From NCBI GenBank assembly GCA_903862935.1, contig CAIOZY010000040.1, positions 62,001-126,000 of the forward strand: a DNA stretch of 64,000 nucleotides, read 5' to 3'. Below are positions 38,489 through 49,200 of this stretch, one piece after another (within the stretch, counting starts at the first letter, position 1; the number at the start of each line of letters is the position of its first letter). The notes under the pieces are model-generated. The model did no database searches and was not told where the DNA came from. It saw only the letters and a list, made by a program, of their open reading frames with translations. Position numbers and translations under genes: made by a program. This DNA is from an uncultured Opitutaceae bacterium. GTDB taxonomy: Bacteria > Verrucomicrobiota > Verrucomicrobiia > Opitutales > Opitutaceae.

Positions 38489-40252
38489 ATGTTGAACAAC
38501 CTGATCATTGGCATGGCCGGTTCGGGAGGCGATGGCATCGTCTCCGCGGGGGAGTCGCTCATCGGCGCCTCGGCCCGGGAAGGCTACTATGCGATCCTGA
38601 CCAAGAGCTTCGGATCCCAGATCCGCGGAGGCGAGTCGTCCTGCCGCCTCCGGGTCTCGAACGATCCGGTCCTGAACCCCGGAGGGGCCCTGACGGCCGC
38701 GATCGTGCTCAACTGGGAGGACTTCCTGCGCTTCGGCGGTGAGCTGCCCGTCACCGAGAAGACCGTGGTCATCTACGAGCTGAAGACGGGCGTCGCCCCC
38801 GACGCAATCCCGCTGGGCGGCATCAAGCCCGCGATCGTTCGGGCCGTCCCGATGGAGGAGATGGCGGTCAAGGCCGCAGGGACCCTCCAGGCAAAAAACA
38901 ACGTCGTCCTGGGCCTGGTCGCCGGCTGGTTCGGACTGGCCCGCCAGAGCATCCTCGAAGGAATCCGCAAAAAGTTTGGCAAAAAGGGCGAGGCCGTCCT
39001 TGCGGGCAACGAGCGGGCCTACGCCTTGGGGCTTGAGTACGCGGACAATAACCCCATCGGGCCCGAGTGGCGCCTAGCCCCGCCCAAAGCCGGCGGCGCG
39101 CGGATCCTGACCGACGGCAACACCCAATGCGGCGCCGCCGCGCTGTTTGCCGGGTGCAAGTTCTTCGGAGGCTACCCCATCACCCCCGCAACCGAGATCA
39201 TGGAGTATCTGCAGCGGGAGATCTGGAAGCACGGGGGCTCGATCCTGCAGGCCGAGGACGAGATCGCCGGCATAGGTGCGGCCGTGGGGGCCTCATTCGC
39301 GGGGCGCAAGTCCATGACGGCGACCTCCGGCCCCGGTCTCTCCCTCAAGTGCGAGCTGCTGGGTCTGGCGAGCGTTGCAGAGCTGCCGCTGGTGTGCGTG
39401 AACGTCCAGCGCGGCGGCCCCTCGACCGGGCTGCCGACCAAGCGCGAGCAGGCGGATCTTTTTGCGGCCGCCTTCTCGGCGCACGGGGACACCGTGCGGC
39501 CTGTGCTTGCTCCGATCGGGGTCGAAGACGCCTTCGCCGTGACGGTCGAGGCCTTCAACATAGCTGAGCAGTACCAGACGCCGGTCGTGGTTCTGACCGA
39601 CCAGGAGATCGCCCAGCGCAAGGAGATCATCGCGCCGGTCGACACCTCCAAGCTCCGCCTGATCGAGCGCCTGCGGCCCTCCGAGGAGGACCTGAAGGAC
39701 TACAGCCGCTTCCGCTTCACCGAGTCAGGGGTAAGCCCGATCAGCCACCCCGGCATGAAAGGCGGCAACTACCTCGCCGCCGGGATCGAGCACGACGTCT
39801 ACGGGGCACCGACCTCTAGCGGGGAAATGCACACCCGCATGAACGACAAGCGCCTGAACAAGCTCAACCCGCTGAAGCAGCGCAGGGACCTCTTCGTCGT
39901 GACGGGCGACCCGGAGGCCGAGCTGGGCGTCATCAGCTGGGGCAGTGTGGCCGGGGTCGCCCTCGAGGCGGTCAACGCCGCCCGCGCCGAGGGGATCCGC
40001 GTGAAGCTGCTCGTCCCGAAGCTCCTCTACCCGGTCGCAGAGGAAATCTACAGCGACTTCTTCCGCACGCTCAAGCGCTGCGTCGTCGTCGAGCAGTCCC
40101 ACCAGGGACAGCTCCACCGCGTCATCCGTATGTGGGTGAACGTCCCACCGGACTTCACGGCCCTCGCCAAGAGCGGAGCAAACCCGATCGCGCCGGAGGA
40201 GGTCCTCGAGCGCCTCCGCGCGATGAACCTCAACCCTTCGACCGCCTCCTGA
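38489..40252 (+). CDS. korA: 2-oxoacid:ferredoxin oxidoreductase, fused gamma-alpha subunit (KorA)
   Basis: A 587-residue fusion. Residues 1-190 are the gamma domain (IGMAGSGGDGIVSAGE, SFGSQIRGGESS). The rest is the alpha domain (GCKFFGGYPITPATEIMEYL, TSGPGLSLKCELLGLA). With KorB it catalyses 2-oxoglutarate or related 2-oxoacid oxidation coupled to ferredoxin, or the reverse carboxylation. Four bases separate it from korB. No ribosome-binding site is obvious. Confidence 0.93.
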   Translation: MLNNLIIGMAGSGGDGIVSAGESLIGASAREGYYAILTKSFGSQIRGGESSCRLRVSNDPVLNPGGALTAAIVLNWEDFLRFGGELPVTEKTVVIYELKTGVAPDAIPLGGIKPAIVRAVPMEEMAVKAAGTLQAKNNVVLGLVAGWFGLARQSILEGIRKKFGKKGEAVLAGNERAYALGLEYADNNPIGPEWRLAPPKAGGARILTDGNTQCGAAALFAGCKFFGGYPITPATEIMEYLQREIWKHGGSILQAEDEIAGIGAAVGASFAGRKSMTATSGPGLSLKCELLGLASVAELPLVCVNVQRGGPSTGLPTKREQADLFAAAFSAHGDTVRPVLAPIGVEDAFAVTVEAFNIAEQYQTPVVVLTDQEIAQRKEIIAPVDTSKLRLIERLRPSEEDLKDYSRFRFTESGVSPISHPGMKGGNYLAAGIEHDVYGAPTSSGEMHTRMNDKRLNKLNPLKQRRDLFVVTGDPEAELGVISWGSVAGVALEAVNAARAEGIRVKLLVPKLLYPVAEEIYSDFFRTLKRCVVVEQSHQGQLHRVIRMWVNVPPDFTALAKSGANPIAPEEVLERLRAMNLNPSTAS

Positions 40253-40256
40253 TCCC

Positions 40257-41120
40257 ATGAGCTCCGCCTGCGACTGCCCCCCCACCCCCGAAACCTACCA
40301 GGCCCGGGACTTCAAGAGCGACCTGAAGCCCATCTGGTGCCCCGGCTGCGGCGACTACGGGGTCGTGACCGCGATCTACCGGGCCCTGGCCGCGATCAAG
40401 CGGCCCCCCCACGAGATCGCCTTCATCTCCGGGATCGGCTGCTCGAGCCGCATCCCCGGCTACACGACGGCCTACGGCTTCAACACCGTCCACGGGCGGG
40501 CCCTTCCGATCGCCCAGGGGATCAAGATGGCGAACCCCGACCTGCTGGTCCTCGCGGCCGGCGGCGACGGCGACGGATTCTCGATCGGCGGCGGCCACGT
40601 GCCCCACGCGATCCGCCGCAACCTGAACATCACCTATATCGTGATGGACAACCAGATCTACGGCCTGACGAAGGGGCAGCTCTCGCCCACGACCCCGCGC
40701 GGCACGAAGACTTCGTCGTCGGCCTACGGGAGCATGGAGAACCCGATGAACCCGCTCCTGTTCGTGCTCGCTTGCGGGGCGGGTTTCGTCGCCCAGGGGG
40801 TGCCCGCGGACATGGACGGCCTGGCCAAGATGATCGAGGCGGCGATCCGCTACCCCGGCTTTGCCTTCGTCAACATCCAGTCGCCCTGCGTCACCTTCGG
40901 AAGCGCCGACACGCAGATGAAGGTCCAGAAAGCCTCGATGAAAAAGCTCGAGGCCGAGGGGCACGACACATCGAACCGGCTGCGGGCGATGGAGCTTGCG
41001 CAGGACTACGGGAAGACCCTGTACACGGGGATATTCTACCGCAACCCCGAGCCCCCGCCGACCTACGATAGCCTGATCCAGAAGCTCCAAGCGGACATGG
41101 CCCCCAAGGCCACCGCCTAA
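40257..41120 (+). CDS. korB: 2-oxoacid:ferredoxin oxidoreductase beta subunit (KorB)
   Basis: A 287-residue TPP-binding beta subunit. WCPGCGDYGVV and GIGCSSRIPGY give cluster Cys, and GGDGDGFSIGGGH and NQIYGLTKGQLSPT form the TPP-Mg site. The HGRALPIAQGIK segment is usual for the 2-oxoglutarate-type enzymes. There is no separate delta ferredoxin subunit nearby. Paired with korA upstream. Confidence 0.93.
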   Translation: MSSACDCPPTPETYQARDFKSDLKPIWCPGCGDYGVVTAIYRALAAIKRPPHEIAFISGIGCSSRIPGYTTAYGFNTVHGRALPIAQGIKMANPDLLVLAAGGDGDGFSIGGGHVPHAIRRNLNITYIVMDNQIYGLTKGQLSPTTPRGTKTSSSAYGSMENPMNPLLFVLACGAGFVAQGVPADMDGLAKMIEAAIRYPGFAFVNIQSPCVTFGSADTQMKVQKASMKKLEAEGHDTSNRLRAMELAQDYGKTLYTGIFYRNPEPPPTYDSLIQKLQADMAPKATA

Positions 41121-41198
41121 GAGACGGACGGGGTCGACCCGGGAACCCACACTAATCCCTTGCCGCGCCAGCGTTAGGCGGTTTGACCTAGGTTCCCG

Positions 41199-42095
41199 AT
41201 GATCCAGTTCGGAATCGATCTGGGCGGCACGAAGATCGAGGGGGTGGCCGTCGACTCGGGAGCGCCCGACAGGGCGCTCTGCCGGATCCGGATCCCGACT
41301 GAGGTCGACTGCGGCTACGATCACGTGATCGGCCGGATCGCCAGGCTTGTCATTGAGATGGAGAGGGCCACGGGCCTCCCGCGCCCGGCCCGAATCGGCT
41401 TCGGCACCCCGGGCTCGACGGATCCGGCGACGGGGCTGCTGAAGAATTCGAACAGCACCTGCCTGAGCGGCCGCCCGCTCCGCGACGACCTCTCGAGGGC
41501 CCTTAACGTGGAGGCAAAACTCGCCAACGACGCCAACTGCCTCGCCCTGGCCGAGGCGGTCCTCGGCTCGGCCAAGGGGCGCCCCGTCGTCGTCGGGCTC
41601 ATCATCGGAACGGGCGTCGGAGGGGGAATCGTCGTAGGCGGACGGGGTCTCGACGGCCTGCACGGGATCGCCGGGGAGTGGGGGCACAACCCGATCCGCG
41701 GGGAGGAAGCCCCCTGCTACTGCGGGCGCATGGGCTGCGTCGAGACGGTGATCTCGGGGCCGGCCCTGGAGCGGTACTACCGGGAGCGCGCGGGGACGGA
41801 CGCCCGGCTCCCGCAGATCGTCGAACGCGCCAGGTCGGGGGAACCGGACGCGATCGCGACCCTGGAGCGGCTTGTGTCGAAGTTCGGCGAGGCGATCGCG
41901 GCGGTGATCAATATCGTCGACCCGGACGCGATCGTGATCGGCGGGGGCGTGGGCAACGTCGAGGCCCTCTATGGCGCGGGGACGCGCGAGGCGATCCGCC
42001 GCCATCTGTTCAACCCGGTGCTGCGGACCGAACTTCTCAAGCCCAAGCTCGGGGACAGCGCCGGCGTTTTCGGGGCCGCCATGCTGGTCCGCTAG
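41199..42095 (+). CDS. ROK-family sugar kinase
   Basis: A 298-residue ROK kinase. GIDLGGTKIEGVAVD is the phosphate loop, LANDANC holds the catalytic Asp, and GEWGHNP and CYCGRMGCVE form the ROK zinc site. Glucokinase or fructokinase activity is likely. It is 78 bases after korB and converges with the GntR gene (13 bases between the stops). GGGAACC at 41141 and GGTTCCC at 41191 are an inverted pair just before the start. Confidence 0.92.
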   Translation: MIQFGIDLGGTKIEGVAVDSGAPDRALCRIRIPTEVDCGYDHVIGRIARLVIEMERATGLPRPARIGFGTPGSTDPATGLLKNSNSTCLSGRPLRDDLSRALNVEAKLANDANCLALAEAVLGSAKGRPVVVGLIIGTGVGGGIVVGGRGLDGLHGIAGEWGHNPIRGEEAPCYCGRMGCVETVISGPALERYYRERAGTDARLPQIVERARSGEPDAIATLERLVSKFGEAIAAVINIVDPDAIVIGGGVGNVEALYGAGTREAIRRHLFNPVLRTELLKPKLGDSAGVFGAAMLVR

Positions 42096-42108
42096 CGATA
42101 CCGAGCGC

Positions 42109-42810
42109 TCAGGTGAAGTTGGCGGCCTTCAGGGCCGCGAAAATCCGCTCCCCGCCCCCGCGGATGTGCTGCATCATCACGTCGCGGGCTGTCTCCGCAT
42201 CGTGCCGGGCGATCGCCTCGGCGATCGCGCGGTGTTTGGCCGAGGGGTTGCGCGGGTCGCGCTGACGGCCGACCTTCATGTAGGTGGGGCGCTGGTAGAG
42301 GTCCAGGGCGGACATCACGATGTTCTCGAGCATCGGGTTGCGGGCAGCCCGGACAACGCACAGATGGAAGCGGGCGTTCGAGCGGCAGTAGTCGACGAAC
42401 CCGCGGTCGTCTTCGGGGTCGTAGGGAAGTAAAGCGCAGGCCCGCAGCTCAGCGACATCCTCGGCCGTGGCGCGCTCGGCGGCGAGCGCGGCGGCCTGGG
42501 GCTCGACCATGGTCCGCAGCTCGATCAGGTTGCGGAATCCTTCGAGGGTGATGGGGGCGGCCCGGTAGCCCGCGTGTGGCTGAAAGGAGACCAGCTCCTC
42601 GTGGCTGAGGCGGTTAAGCGCCTCGCGCAGCGGGGTTCGGGACACGCCGAGCTCGGTGCAAAGCCTTTTCTCGACGAGGCGCTCGCCGGGCCGCAGGTCG
42701 CAGGAAAGGATGCGCTGCTTGAGGACCGCGTACACGTGGTCCGGCAGCGCGGATGGGCGCGTGGTGTGCGGGGTGATCTCGATGAGAGAGGGTCGTGCAA
42801 CCTGGGGCAT
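42109..42810 (-). CDS. GntR-family (FCD/FadR-type) transcriptional regulator
   Basis: A 233-residue regulator. The N-terminal winged helix reads DHVYAVLKQRILSCDLRPGE and ELGVSRTPLREALNRL. An all-helical FCD ligand-binding domain follows (RNLIELRTMVE; SNARFHLCVVRAARNPML, where Asp/His metal ligands lie in relatives). It faces the antiporter/peptidase operon and probably represses it through the palindrome at 42883-42900. ATG at 42810 gives the standard N-terminus; an earlier Met would overlap the palindrome. Confidence 0.93.
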   Translation of the reverse strand: MPQVARPSLIEITPHTTRPSALPDHVYAVLKQRILSCDLRPGERLVEKRLCTELGVSRTPLREALNRLSHEELVSFQPHAGYRAAPITLEGFRNLIELRTMVEPQAAALAAERATAEDVAELRACALLPYDPEDDRGFVDYCRSNARFHLCVVRAARNPMLENIVMSALDLYQRPTYMKVGRQRDPRNPSAKHRAIAEAIARHDAETARDVMMQHIRGGGERIFAALKAANFT

Positions 42811-42882
42811 TCGGGGGAGTGCGAGCCTACGGGTGTGACGGGGGCCGGGGGCTCTGGGCAAGAGACTAGATGAAAAATGAGC

Positions 42883-42900
42883 TTGTATACAAGTATACAA
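42883..42900. promoter_or_regulatory. Palindromic GntR/FCD operator
   Basis: TTGTATACAAGTATACAA is a perfect 8-base inverted repeat around AA. It matches the TTGTATACAA-type operators bound by FCD-subfamily GntR proteins. It lies between the divergent GntR gene (72 bases from its start) and the antiporter gene (41 bases before its start), so one protein could control both directions. Confidence 0.8.
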
Positions 42901-42941
42901 TCACACTCAATGGCAGTCCTACCTCTCCCCAAGACAGCCCC

Positions 42942-44375
42942 ATGGAGTCCGGCCTCATCACCCCATCGGCAGACCTGAAGCGTGCGCCGTCGCTTGCGCA
43001 CTCCGTTCTGGCCGTTGTCGGAACCGCCCTTTTGATCTGCGTCGGCTTTGCCATTTTCAAGGTGCGGGTCGAGGTGCTCCTGATCGCGGCAACGGCGCTT
43101 CTGGGCTGTCTCGCCAAGGGGCTGGGGGTCCCGTGGAAGGAGATGCAGGCGGGAATGCTCAAGAGCATCCACAAGGGGATGCCCGCCCTGCTGATCGTCA
43201 TGGTCGTCGGGGCCCTGGTCGGCAGCTGGCTCGCCTCGGGCACGATCCCGATGATCACCTACTACGGGCTGGGGCTCATCTCCCCGCGCATGTTCCTGGT
43301 GACGGCCTCGCTTGCGGCGGGCATCGTCTCGCTGCTCACAGGCACCGGCTACGGAACGATCGGAACCGTGGGCGTGGCCTTCATGGGGATAGCCCACGGC
43401 CTGGGCATCGCCCCGGGGCCCGCGGCGGGAGCCCTGGTCGCGGGGGCCTACCTCGGGGACAAGATCTCGCCCTTCGCAGGCAACGCCAACTTTGCCGTCG
43501 GGGTCGTCCACGCCAACATCTACGACCACATCCGGCACTGCCTGTGGACCACGGTGCCCGCGTTCGCCCTGGGCCTGGCCGTGTACGCGTTCGCCGGGGG
43601 TTACGCGGCAGGCGGCTCGGGCTCGTCCCTCGCCGACGCGGAGGCCCTGAGGCAGGTGTTGGCACGGAGCTTCGTCTTCAGCCCCTGGCTCCTGCTGCCG
43701 GTCGCAATCACCCTGTGGCTCTCGGCGGGAAGCCGTCCGGTGCTGCCCGGGATGCTGCTGTCGACCGCGGTGGCAACTGCGCTCGCGGTCCTCGTGCAGC
43801 ACGTGCCGCTCGTCTCCGCCCTGAACATCCTGATCACCGGTCCCGAGGCGCACACGGGAAGCGCGCTCGTCGACAAGCTCCTCGGGCAGGGCGGCATAGA
43901 CAAGATGATGCACGTGACGCTGATCGCGATCTGCGCATTTGCCTTCAGCGGGCTGCTGCAGAAGGCGGGGCTTCTCGAGCCCCTTGTGGCGCGCCTGTCC
44001 CGGTTCACAACGACGCCCGGCCGGCTCGTGGGGGCGACCGTCTCGAGCTGCCTGGTGGTGGAATTCATGACGGGTGCGGCCTACGTAACGATCCTGCTGC
44101 CCGCCGAGCTGCTCGCCCCGTCCTACCGCAGGCTCGGCCTGGCGGGGAAAAACCTCACGCGCGCGATCGGCGACAGCGGAATCGTGGGCGTCCCCCTGAT
44201 CCCCTGGAGCATTGCCGGGGCGTTCATGAGCGGCGCCCTTGGCGTGCCCGTCTCGGCCTACGCGCCTTGGGCGGTGTTCTGCTACGCCGGAATCCTTTTC
44301 ACCCTGGCCGCGGGCTTCACTGGCCTGACGATGGCGCCCCTCAAGAACGACGATGAGACCCAACCGGGGAGCTGA
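42942..44375 (+). CDS. NhaC-family Na+/H+ antiporter-like membrane protein
   Basis: A 477-residue polytopic protein with about 10-12 membrane segments. Family landmarks include LTGTGYGTIGTVGVAFMG, GAYLGDKISPFAGNANFAVG and SRFTTTPGRLVGAT. NhaC members exchange Na+ for H+ or for organic acids (malate/lactate). The genes that follow suggest it may export ions or carry an organic acid tied to peptide use. ATG at 42942 lies beyond the operator; an in-frame ATG at 42870 would place the operator inside the gene. Three bases separate it from the next gene. Confidence 0.87.
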   Translation: MESGLITPSADLKRAPSLAHSVLAVVGTALLICVGFAIFKVRVEVLLIAATALLGCLAKGLGVPWKEMQAGMLKSIHKGMPALLIVMVVGALVGSWLASGTIPMITYYGLGLISPRMFLVTASLAAGIVSLLTGTGYGTIGTVGVAFMGIAHGLGIAPGPAAGALVAGAYLGDKISPFAGNANFAVGVVHANIYDHIRHCLWTTVPAFALGLAVYAFAGGYAAGGSGSSLADAEALRQVLARSFVFSPWLLLPVAITLWLSAGSRPVLPGMLLSTAVATALAVLVQHVPLVSALNILITGPEAHTGSALVDKLLGQGGIDKMMHVTLIAICAFAFSGLLQKAGLLEPLVARLSRFTTTPGRLVGATVSSCLVVEFMTGAAYVTILLPAELLAPSYRRLGLAGKNLTRAIGDSGIVGVPLIPWSIAGAFMSGALGVPVSAYAPWAVFCYAGILFTLAAGFTGLTMAPLKNDDETQPGS

Positions 44376-44378
44376 CCG

Positions 44379-45335
44379 ATGACTACGCTTGCGATCCACG
44401 GAGGGGCCGGGGCCCTGCCCCGCAGCGAGATGACACCCGAGCGGGCGGCGGGATTCCACGCGGCCCTGCGAGCGGCCCTCGGCGCAGGCCATGCCGTGCT
44501 GGCGCGCGGGGGGTCGAGTCTCGACGCCGTCGAGTCGGCAGTCGCCTCGATGGAGGACTGCCCGTTGTTCAACGCCGGGCGCGGGTCTTCCTTCACCCGA
44601 GAGGGGAAGATCGAGATGGAGGCTTCGATCATGGACGGGGCCGCGAGGAGGGCCGGCTCGGCCCTCCTTCTGCGCCACGTGCGCAATCCCGTGAGGCTCG
44701 CCCGGCGCATCATGGAGAAGACCCCGCACATCTCGCTTGGCGGGGAGGCTGCGGAGCGGTTTGCCGCGGCGCAGGGGCTCGCCCTGGAGTCCGAGGACTA
44801 CTTTTACACACAGCACCGCTGGGAGGCGATGGTCCGGCTCCGCGCCACCGGCAGGACCGCGCTGTCCGAGGACATCGTCGTCCCGGCAAACCCGTCCGGC
44901 CCGGATGCCGCGGGCACGGTGGGCGCCGTGGCACTCGACGCCTCGGGGCACCTCGCGGCGGCGACTTCGTCCGGCGGCACGACGAACAAGTTTGCGGGCC
45001 GCGTGGGCCAGGCGGGAATTGTGGGCTCGGGCACCTATGCGCTCGACTCGACCTGCGCTGTCTCCTGCACCGGACAGGGAGAGGCCTTCATGCTGATCAC
45101 CGCAGCCAGCGACCTCGCGGCGCTGGTCGAGCACTGCGGCATGGCTCTGCCAGAGGCCGCCGACTCGGTGATTCACAAGCGTCTCCCCGGCAAAGGCGGC
45201 CTGATAGCGGTCGACCGGCAGGGCCGCTTCGCCCTGCCCTACAACACCGAGGGCATGTACCGCGGCTGGATCGACGCCGCGGGAAACCTCTCCACGGCGA
45301 TCTACGACGCCGTTCAACCCGGGCCCACACCATGA
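44379..45335 (+). CDS. Isoaspartyl peptidase / plant-type L-asparaginase
   Basis: A 318-residue Ntn-hydrolase precursor. LAIHGGAGALPR and NAGRGSSFTREG are family motifs. Self-cleavage should occur before Thr180 in AAGTVGAVALD, the nucleophile, and TSSGGTTNKFAGRVGQAGIVGSGTYA follows. Relatives cut beta-aspartyl dipeptides and asparagine. No signal peptide is seen, so it acts in the cytoplasm. It overlaps the next gene by an ATGA. Confidence 0.93.
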   Translation: MTTLAIHGGAGALPRSEMTPERAAGFHAALRAALGAGHAVLARGGSSLDAVESAVASMEDCPLFNAGRGSSFTREGKIEMEASIMDGAARRAGSALLLRHVRNPVRLARRIMEKTPHISLGGEAAERFAAAQGLALESEDYFYTQHRWEAMVRLRATGRTALSEDIVVPANPSGPDAAGTVGAVALDASGHLAAATSSGGTTNKFAGRVGQAGIVGSGTYALDSTCAVSCTGQGEAFMLITAASDLAALVEHCGMALPEAADSVIHKRLPGKGGLIAVDRQGRFALPYNTEGMYRGWIDAAGNLSTAIYDAVQPGPTP

Positions 45336-46225
45336 CACGCACATTAAGAGGCATCCTCGGCATCCTCGCTTTGGCACTCCTGCTCGCGCCCGCGCGGAGT
45401 TTCGCAGCGGAGGCGCACGAGCACTTCGACTTCGTCCATTCTGGCAAGCACATCAAAGTCTGGTTCTACGAGGCGCAGGGCGCGACCCCTCAGGCGCCGG
45501 TGGTCATCGTGATGCACGGCGTGGGGCGAAACGGGGATGACTACCTCTCCGACTGGATCCCGCTTGCGAAGGAGCACCGCTTCCTGCTTGTCGTGCCCGA
45601 GTTCTCCAAGGAGGAATTTCCTGGCGAGCAGGCCTACAACTACGGCAACACGGTCGACAACGCGGGCCGCCCCGTGCCCCGAGAGCAGTGGAGTTTCAGC
45701 GCGATCGAGCCCGTCTTCGACGCGGTGAAGTCCCGCACGGGCAACCGGAGCGAGCGCTACCGGCTCTACGGGCACTCGGCCGGCGCCCAGTTCGTGCACC
45801 GGTTCGTGTGCTTCGTTCCTGGCGCGCGGGTCGAGCGGGTGGTGGCTGCAAACGCGGGCGCCTACCTACTGCCCGACTGGGACAGCGGGTTCCCCTACGG
45901 GCTGAAGGGCAGCGCGGTGACGGAGGCCGACATCAGGAAGGCCTTCTCGCTCCCGTTCACGGTTCTGCTGGGCACCGCGGACACAGACCCCAACTCCCGG
46001 GCGCTGCCGAGGACGCCGGAGGCGGAGGCGCAAGGGCGCTACCGTTTGGCGCGGGGGAAAAACTACTACGCCCACGCCCAGGCCGCGGCAAAGAGGCTCG
46101 GCGTGCCGCTTGCCTGGCACTTGGCCTTCGCCCCGGGCATTGCCCACAGCGACCGCGGCATGGCTCCCTTCGCCGCAAAAATTCTATTCCCGATTCCCAT
46201 CAACACTGAACTGACCAAACCATGA
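45332..46225 (+). CDS. Secreted alpha/beta hydrolase
   Basis: A 297-residue protein with a signal peptide (residues 1-25, ending SFAAEA). The alpha/beta-hydrolase fold shows VVIVMHGVGRNGDDY (oxyanion region), the nucleophile elbow GHSAGAQ, and a late His in PGIAHSDRG. It resembles polyhydroxybutyrate-depolymerase/feruloyl-esterase-type hydrolases. The substrate is unknown. It sits between the isoaspartyl peptidase and a TonB receptor with 4-base overlaps at both ends, so it is probably part of the same uptake pathway. Confidence 0.87.
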   Translation: MTRTLRGILGILALALLLAPARSFAAEAHEHFDFVHSGKHIKVWFYEAQGATPQAPVVIVMHGVGRNGDDYLSDWIPLAKEHRFLLVVPEFSKEEFPGEQAYNYGNTVDNAGRPVPREQWSFSAIEPVFDAVKSRTGNRSERYRLYGHSAGAQFVHRFVCFVPGARVERVVAANAGAYLLPDWDSGFPYGLKGSAVTEADIRKAFSLPFTVLLGTADTDPNSRALPRTPEAEAQGRYRLARGKNYYAHAQAAAKRLGVPLAWHLAFAPGIAHSDRGMAPFAAKILFPIPINTELTKP

Positions 46226-49200
46226 ACCTACCCCGAATCCACATTCCACGGACCGCGGCCGCTGCGCTGCTGGTCCTCGGCCTCGTTCCAGCGACAGGCC
46301 TCGCGCAGAAGGCTCCGGCTCCCGCCGACGAGCAGGTCATCAAGCTCGAGGCTTTCTCCGTCACGGGCTCCAACATCAAGCGCCTTGAAATGGAGAAGGT
46401 GCTGCCCGTCACGGTGTTCGACAACGCGACCATCGACGTGCGCGACGCCTCGGAGGCGGCCGACCTATTGACCGCGCTGCCCGAGGTCACGGGCCTGCCC
46501 GGCAACGAGACCGCGTTTTCCGGCGCCGCCTCGCGCGGTGACAACGCGACGGTGTCGATGCGCGGACTGCCGTCGGCCAACACGCTGATCCTGCTCGACG
46601 GCCGCCGCGTCGCACCACACCCGATCACCCAGTCTGAGGCGGGCACGCCCACGCTATCGGTCAACGTCAACCAGTTGCCCAACCGGGGCATTGACCACAT
46701 CGATGTGCTGCGCGACGGGGCGTCCTCCATCTATGGCACCGATGCGGTGGCGGGCGTAATCAACTACCAGATGAAGAAAAATTTCCGCGGCACTGAACTC
46801 TCGCTGCACTACGGCGAGAACGTCTACCACGATGGCGCCGAGTACCGGGCGACCCTGACCCACGGCATGGACTTTGCGCAGGGCAAGGGCCGCATGATGG
46901 TGGTTGCCGACTACTACGACCGCGGAGCGGTGTTTTCCCGCAACAGGGATTTCTCGGCCAACCCGGACAACTCCTACCGGGCTCCCGCCCCGTGGAACAC
47001 TCCGACCGACACGACCTTCAATCTGATGTCCACGTCGAGCTCCTATGGCGCCTACATTGTGGGCACCCCGACGGCCACCGACCAGTACGGATCGACCAGC
47101 ACCTTCTCGGGGGCGCGCCCCTCGGGGGTGCCGACCACCTTCACGTCGGCCACGGGCACGTTCTACCTCGTGCCGCTCGCCGCGGGCGGGGTCGGCTTCG
47201 CAACGGCTGCTCCGGCGCGCACGGCAACGGGGCCCGGGCACGACTACTACTGGAACAACAGCGCCTACCGCGTCATCCAGCCCGAGAGCAAGCGCACCAA
47301 CCTGTTTCTCAACAGCGAGTATGACATCAAGCCCCGCATCACCGCGTTCACCGATCTGAGCATGTACCAGTCGCACTCGACGACCTACCGCGAGCCGGAC
47401 GCCTACTCGCAGAGCACCGACGGCTACATGATCGTCCCGGCGACCAATCCCTACAATCCCTTCGGCACACGCTTCTGGGACCCGAACGGGGCACCCAACG
47501 CCGACGGCACCGCCCGCCTGAAGGGTACGCCCTCCGCGGTCTCGATCACCAACAAGCGCTTCATCGACTTCGCCGACCGCACGGACCGGGTCACCGACTC
47601 GGTGTACCGCGGGGTCGCCGGGCTGCGCGGCAAAATTTTCGATTCGTGGTCCTGGGAGGGAGCCCTGCTCTACTCGGCCGCCCGCGGACTCGAATACGAG
47701 GCCAACTGCACCCGGCGGAGTCTCCTCGCGGCCGCGATTAACCAGACCGATCCCACCAAGGCCTTCAACCCCTTCGGCCAGAGTTTTGCGGTGCAGAACG
47801 GCTCCCTGGTCGTGACCGGGCCCTACCAGAACTCGCAGAGCGTCATTTCCTCCTTCTCGGCCCCCTTCATCCGAAGCGGAATCACCAAGCTCGGAAGCGG
47901 CGACTTCCACGCAAGCGGCGACGTCCTTCCCCTGTGGGGCGGCAACTCGATCGGCGGCGCCTTAGGCGGAGAGTTCCGCTACGAGGCGTACGATGACTAC
48001 CGTCCGCCCTACGCGGGGCTCAACCCCCCGGGCTCCGGCTTGGATCCGACTGGCGACGACTTTGTCAGCTTCTCGCCCAACTCCGACACGCACGGCAACC
48101 GGCACGTGTCGGCGCTCTACGCCGAGGCCGTCCTGCCACTGGCGGGAAACAAGTTCCGCCTGCCGCTCGTCGAGTCGCTGGAGGTCACCGCCTCCGCCCG
48201 CTACGAGAACTACACCGACTTCGGCTCCACAACGAAGCCGAAGATCGGCGTTGACTGGAAGCCGCTGTCCTGGGTCATGGTCCGCGCCTCCGACAACGAG
48301 GGCTTCCGCGCCCCCAATCTCGCCCAGCTGTTCACGGGCACGCTGGTTCGCACGCTGCTCAGCAGCACCGACACCTACCGCAGCATCGTTACGGGCCTTC
48401 CGACGGACGGCCCCTCCAACCGCCGCAGCGTGGCGCAGGGCAACCCGAACCTCCAGCCCGAGACCTCGAAAGGCAAGTCAGTCGGCGTCGTCGTCGACGT
48501 GCCCCACATCAAGGGCCTCTCGGTCTCCGTGGACTACTGGGAGATCGCCCGGCAGAACGTGATCGTGGCCGGCGGCGGAATCGCGGCCGACACCGCCGCC
48601 CTGCTCGCTGCAACCCAGTCCGCGGTTTCCTCCGGCCAAAGCGTAGGCAGCATTGACCTAGGCTCCGGAACGGCCAACTACAAGGGCGACCCCTCGGTTG
48701 CTCGCCTGCCCGTCACCGCCGCGGACATCGCGGCCTTCGCCGCCTACAACGCCACGCAGGCCCCGGGCAACCAGCGGGCGGTCGTCGGCGCCATCAATTA
48801 TGTGAGCAGCAGTTACTACAACGAGTCCCGGCAGTTCGTAAACGGCTTCGATTTCGACCTAAACTACCGCGCCCCGAAGTTCTCGCTCGGCCAGTTCACC
48901 TTCGACACAAACTGGACATACTTGAACGACTTCCACGCCTACACGACCAACGGGGCGTCGCGGACCGACTACCGCGAGAGCAACGCCTCCACGGTCGGCG
49001 GCGCGACACCGGCCTGGCGCGGTTCCACCACGCTCACCTGGATCCGCACCATGCCGAACCATGACCAGCTGGGCGCGGGCCTGGGGTTCTACTACGTTGG
49101 CCGCTACACCGACACGGGGGCCACGACGACCTTGGCGACGTGGAACTCGCTCGGCAACCCGACTTACATCCAACCCGTCTTCACCGCCGGGGCCTATTCC

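Noticed and set aside
42525-45377. 950-codon open frame on the minus strand across the antiporter and isoaspartyl peptidase genes
   Set aside because: Arg/Gly/His-rich low-complexity translation opposite two well-supported enzymes; it would also cross the GntR operator.
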